From Marimicrobium sp913061115 (GTDB lineage Bacteria > Pseudomonadota > Gammaproteobacteria > Pseudomonadales > Halieaceae), in contig NZ_CP159826.1 in assembly GCF_047729875.1 (NCBI RefSeq), positions 558,001 to 622,000 of the forward strand: 64,000 bases of DNA, read 5' to 3'. Of this stretch, positions 61,706 through 64,000 are shown in pieces (the stretch's first letter is position 1; every line of letters starts with the position of its first letter). The position numbers were made by a program, and so were the translations under genes. Below the pieces are notes generated by a model that worked only from the letters and a program-made list of their open reading frames with translations, had not been told where the DNA came from and searched no databases.

Positions 61706-63088
61706 TTGAAAGGGCACATTCATATTCTCGGCATTTGTGGCACGTTCATGGGTGGCATCGCATTGCTGGCGAGGGAGTTGGGTTATCGGGTGACGGGTTC
61801 TGATGCCAGTGTCTATCCTCCCATGAGCACTCAACTGCGTGCTGCCGGTATCGACCTGATGGAAGGTTATTCCCCCGAGCATTTGCAACCACGCCCGGAT
61901 TGCGTGGTGGTCGGCAACGCTATGACACGGGGCAACCCATTAGTTGAGTATTTGCTGAATACGGGCCTGCCCTATACATCAGGGCCTCAGTGGCTGGCAG
62001 AGCATATGCTACAGGGCAAATGGGTGTTGGCAGTGTCTGGCACTCATGGCAAAACCACCACTAGTAGCATGCTGGCCTGGATACTGGAATACGCAGGGAT
62101 GGCGCCGGGCTTTCTCATTGGTGGAGTGCCTGCGAATTTTGGCGTCTCGGCGCGCTGTGGTGATTCGGATTTTTTTGTGGTTGAGGCCGATGAGTACGAC
62201 ACTGCATTTTTTGATAAACGGTCCAAATTTGTTCACTATCGTCCGCGCACCTTGACGATTAATAATCTGGAGTTCGATCATGCCGACATTTTCGATAATT
62301 TGGCGGCAATTCAGCGCCAGTTTCACCATGTCGTGCGCTGCGTCCCCGGTGAGGGACTGATTGTGTGCCGCCATGCCGTTCAGGCTATAGAGGACACGCT
62401 GGCCATGGGTTGCTGGACGCCCACAACGTCTTTTGGCATCGGCGAGAACAGCACTGCTGACTGGAGTGCACAACTGCTGGCAGAAGACGGTTCGGCATTT
62501 CGTGTGGCGTTTGGTGGCGGCGAGGCCAGAGATGTCTATTGGTCACACTGTGGCCGTCACAATGTTGAAAATGCGCTTGCCGCCCTCGTGGCGGCGCGAC
62601 ATGCCGGTGTTACACCGGATGTGGCAGTGGCAGCCCTCGAAGAATTCCAGGGTGTCAAACGCCGACTGGAATTGTTGGGTAGGCCCGGCGATGTGGCGCT
62701 GTACGATGATTTTGCTCATCACCCGACGGCTATTGCGACGACTTTGCAGGGGCTGCGCGCGCGCGCCGGAAGTGGTCGCGTCATTGCACTGATAGAGCCC
62801 CGCTCCAATACCATGCGCATGGGTGAGCATCGACAACAGCTGGCGGCGGCCACTGCGGAGGCCGATTCGGTCTATTGGTTCCAGCCTGCGGGCATCGACT
62901 GGTCGCTGGAATCGGTGGTAGCGGACAGTCCGGTGCCTGCGACGGTGATAGACGATGTGGACGCGCTGGTGATGCGGGTTGCGGCTGAGGTCGTTGCCGG
63001 TGATCAGGTTGTCATTATGAGCAATGGTGGCTTTGGTGGTATTCACCAGAAACTTCTGAATCACTTGCAGGATGTAGCATCCCTATGA
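61706..63088 (+). CDS. mpl: UDP-N-acetylmuramate:L-Ala-gamma-D-Glu-meso-DAP ligase
   Basis: 460 residues. Recycles murein tripeptide by ligating it to UDP-MurNAc. Motifs: IHILGICGTFMGGIALLARE, SGTHGKTTTSSMLAWILE (P-loop), VEADEYDTAFFDKRSKFVHY, NNLEFDHADIFD and DDFAHHPTAI. No ATG is present at the conserved N-terminus; TTG at 61706 with AGGGAG 6 bases upstream gives the expected length. The next gene starts inside its stop codon (ATGA). Confidence 0.93.
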   Translation: MKGHIHILGICGTFMGGIALLARELGYRVTGSDASVYPPMSTQLRAAGIDLMEGYSPEHLQPRPDCVVVGNAMTRGNPLVEYLLNTGLPYTSGPQWLAEHMLQGKWVLAVSGTHGKTTTSSMLAWILEYAGMAPGFLIGGVPANFGVSARCGDSDFFVVEADEYDTAFFDKRSKFVHYRPRTLTINNLEFDHADIFDNLAAIQRQFHHVVRCVPGEGLIVCRHAVQAIEDTLAMGCWTPTTSFGIGENSTADWSAQLLAEDGSAFRVAFGGGEARDVYWSHCGRHNVENALAALVAARHAGVTPDVAVAALEEFQGVKRRLELLGRPGDVALYDDFAHHPTAIATTLQGLRARAGSGRVIALIEPRSNTMRMGEHRQQLAAATAEADSVYWFQPAGIDWSLESVVADSPVPATVIDDVDALVMRVAAEVVAGDQVVIMSNGGFGGIHQKLLNHLQDVASL

Positions 63089-64000
63089 ATGCATCACTTT
63101 CGTCTTTTTACGATGTTCTGGTGCTGCGCCGTCCGTGGCTATCCCTGCTTCTAGTGGTGCTGTTGCTGGCAGCAATGTCGACGCAACTGGACAAAATCAA
63201 AATCGATGCTTCTGCCGACTCCCTAATGTTGCAGGGTGACCCCTCTTTGGAGTTCTACCGGCAGGTCTCCAAAGAGTATAGCGCTGAAGACTTTGTGCTA
63301 ATTACTTGGCAGCCCAATGCACCGCTGTTGTCGCCGCAGTCGCTGGAACCACTGGGCGAGATGGCCGAGGCATTGAGGCGGCTAGACGGCGTATCTTCTG
63401 TTGTCACCATTTTGGATGTGCCGCTGTTGGAGAGTCCGCCCGTTACGCTGTCCGATATGATATCCGCTGATCCCCTGCCTACGCTGGAGCAGCCGGATCT
63501 GGATCTGGATATGGTGCTGCGAGAACTTACCACCAGTCCGATTTATGCCGATCTACTGGTGAGTCGTGACGGTCTCATCAGTGCTGTACAGATCAACCTG
63601 TATCGTGATGAGCTCTATTTCGAATTACTGGATACGCGTGAAGCCCTGCGGTCCAAGCGGAATAGTGAAAGTCTCTCCGCATCACAGCGCAGAGAGCTGG
63701 AGTCTATCGAGGCAGCGTTCAAGATTCGCTCGGCGGTTGTGCTGGAGCGTGATCAGCTATTGGTGCAAAACGTGCGGAAAATCGCTGCACAGTATACGGG
63801 TCATGCTCGATTGTTTGTCGGCGGCGTGCCGATGATTGCTGCAGACATGGTGAGCTTCGTCAGTAACGATCTAGTGGTTTTCGGCAGTGCGATTTTGGGC
63901 ATCATGATGGTGGCGCTGGCTATTATTTTTCGTCGTGTGCGTTGGGTTGTGATTCCACTGGTTACCTGTGCAGGGACGGTGCTGATCATGCTCGGTCTGC
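63085..64000 (+). CDS. RND-superfamily (MMPL-type) exporter, N-terminal part
   Basis: About 305 residues are visible before the window ends. N-terminal helix (WLSLLLVVLLLAAMSTQL), then a large periplasmic domain beginning IKIDASADSLMLQGDPSLEF, VSKEYSAEDFVLITW, then VPMIAADMVSFVSNDLVVFG leading into the helix bundle. This D.SADSL pattern is typical of MMPL/RND lipid-export-like proteins. Overlaps the mpl stop by 4 bases, so probably co-transcribed. The substrate is unknown. Confidence 0.85.
   Translation, partial: MNASLSSFYDVLVLRRPWLSLLLVVLLLAAMSTQLDKIKIDASADSLMLQGDPSLEFYRQVSKEYSAEDFVLITWQPNAPLLSPQSLEPLGEMAEALRRLDGVSSVVTILDVPLLESPPVTLSDMISADPLPTLEQPDLDLDMVLRELTTSPIYADLLVSRDGLISAVQINLYRDELYFELLDTREALRSKRNSESLSASQRRELESIEAAFKIRSAVVLERDQLLVQNVRKIAAQYTGHARLFVGGVPMIAADMVSFVSNDLVVFGSAILGIMMVALAIIFRRVRWVVIPLVTCAGTVLIMLGL

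Overview
The window looks like chromosome of a marine-type gammaproteobacterium. The gene order dksA-gluQ-(small membrane ORF)-cbrA-cbrB-[sRNA]-pcnB-folK-panB-panC is the one known from Pseudomonas, and tpiA-secG-tRNA-Leu ... tRNA-fMet-rimP-nusA-infB-rbfA-truB-rpsO-pnp is a classic gammaproteobacterial block. The proteins are not Pseudomonas-like enough to name that genus; a relative such as the Halieaceae/Cellvibrionales is my guess, made from memory.

Layout. (1) 1-1045: the end of tpiA, secG and tRNA-Leu(GAG). (2) 1046 to about 34650: a 33.6 kb accessory block wedged between tRNA-Leu and tRNA-fMet, which are usually close together. It opens with the N-terminal scrap of a tyrosine integrase right after tRNA-Leu. 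It carries three BspA-like leucine-rich-repeat surface proteins with a C-terminal sorting signal, loose copies of that signal-plus-terminator module, an IS6 transposase fragment, a flippase, a 1333-residue lipoprotein, remnants of an HprK-like/PqqD-like pair, a minimal inverse-autotransporter-like barrel with a broken second copy, and an IS91 fragment. Its middle (18.4-28.7 kb) is an intact, Fur-box-preceded iron region: DUF4856 lipoprotein, imelysin, FecA-like TonB receptor, sterol-desaturase-like hydroxylase, then an FbpABC-type ferric iron importer. After that come a choloylglycine-hydrolase-family enzyme, a Sel1-repeat protein and a fatty acid cis/trans isomerase. (3) 34655-43610: tRNA-fMet with a strong sigma70-type promoter, then the translation/RNA-decay operon rimP to pnp. 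(4) 43667-57212, minus strand: acs, panC, panB, a deoxynucleoside kinase, folK, pcnB, a CrcZ-like RNA, cbrB, cbrA, a small membrane ORF, gluQ and dksA. (5) 57418-64000: an aminotransferase, an M15 peptidase, pyrophosphatase, a PPi-type phosphofructokinase, mpl and the start of an RND/MMPL exporter.

Most notable. Between cbrB and pcnB there is an unannotated RNA gene with a textbook sigma54 promoter, four CAATAAAAATAA motifs and two intrinsic terminators in an internally duplicated layout. It matches the position and logic of the Pseudomonas CrcZ/CrcY decoy RNAs that titrate Hfq/Crc for carbon catabolite repression. Also unusual: DksA carries a long Lys/Ala/Pro/Thr repeat tail at its N-terminus (histone-H1-like), and the accessory block repeatedly reuses one 3' module (sorting signal, stop codon, terminator) at five sites.
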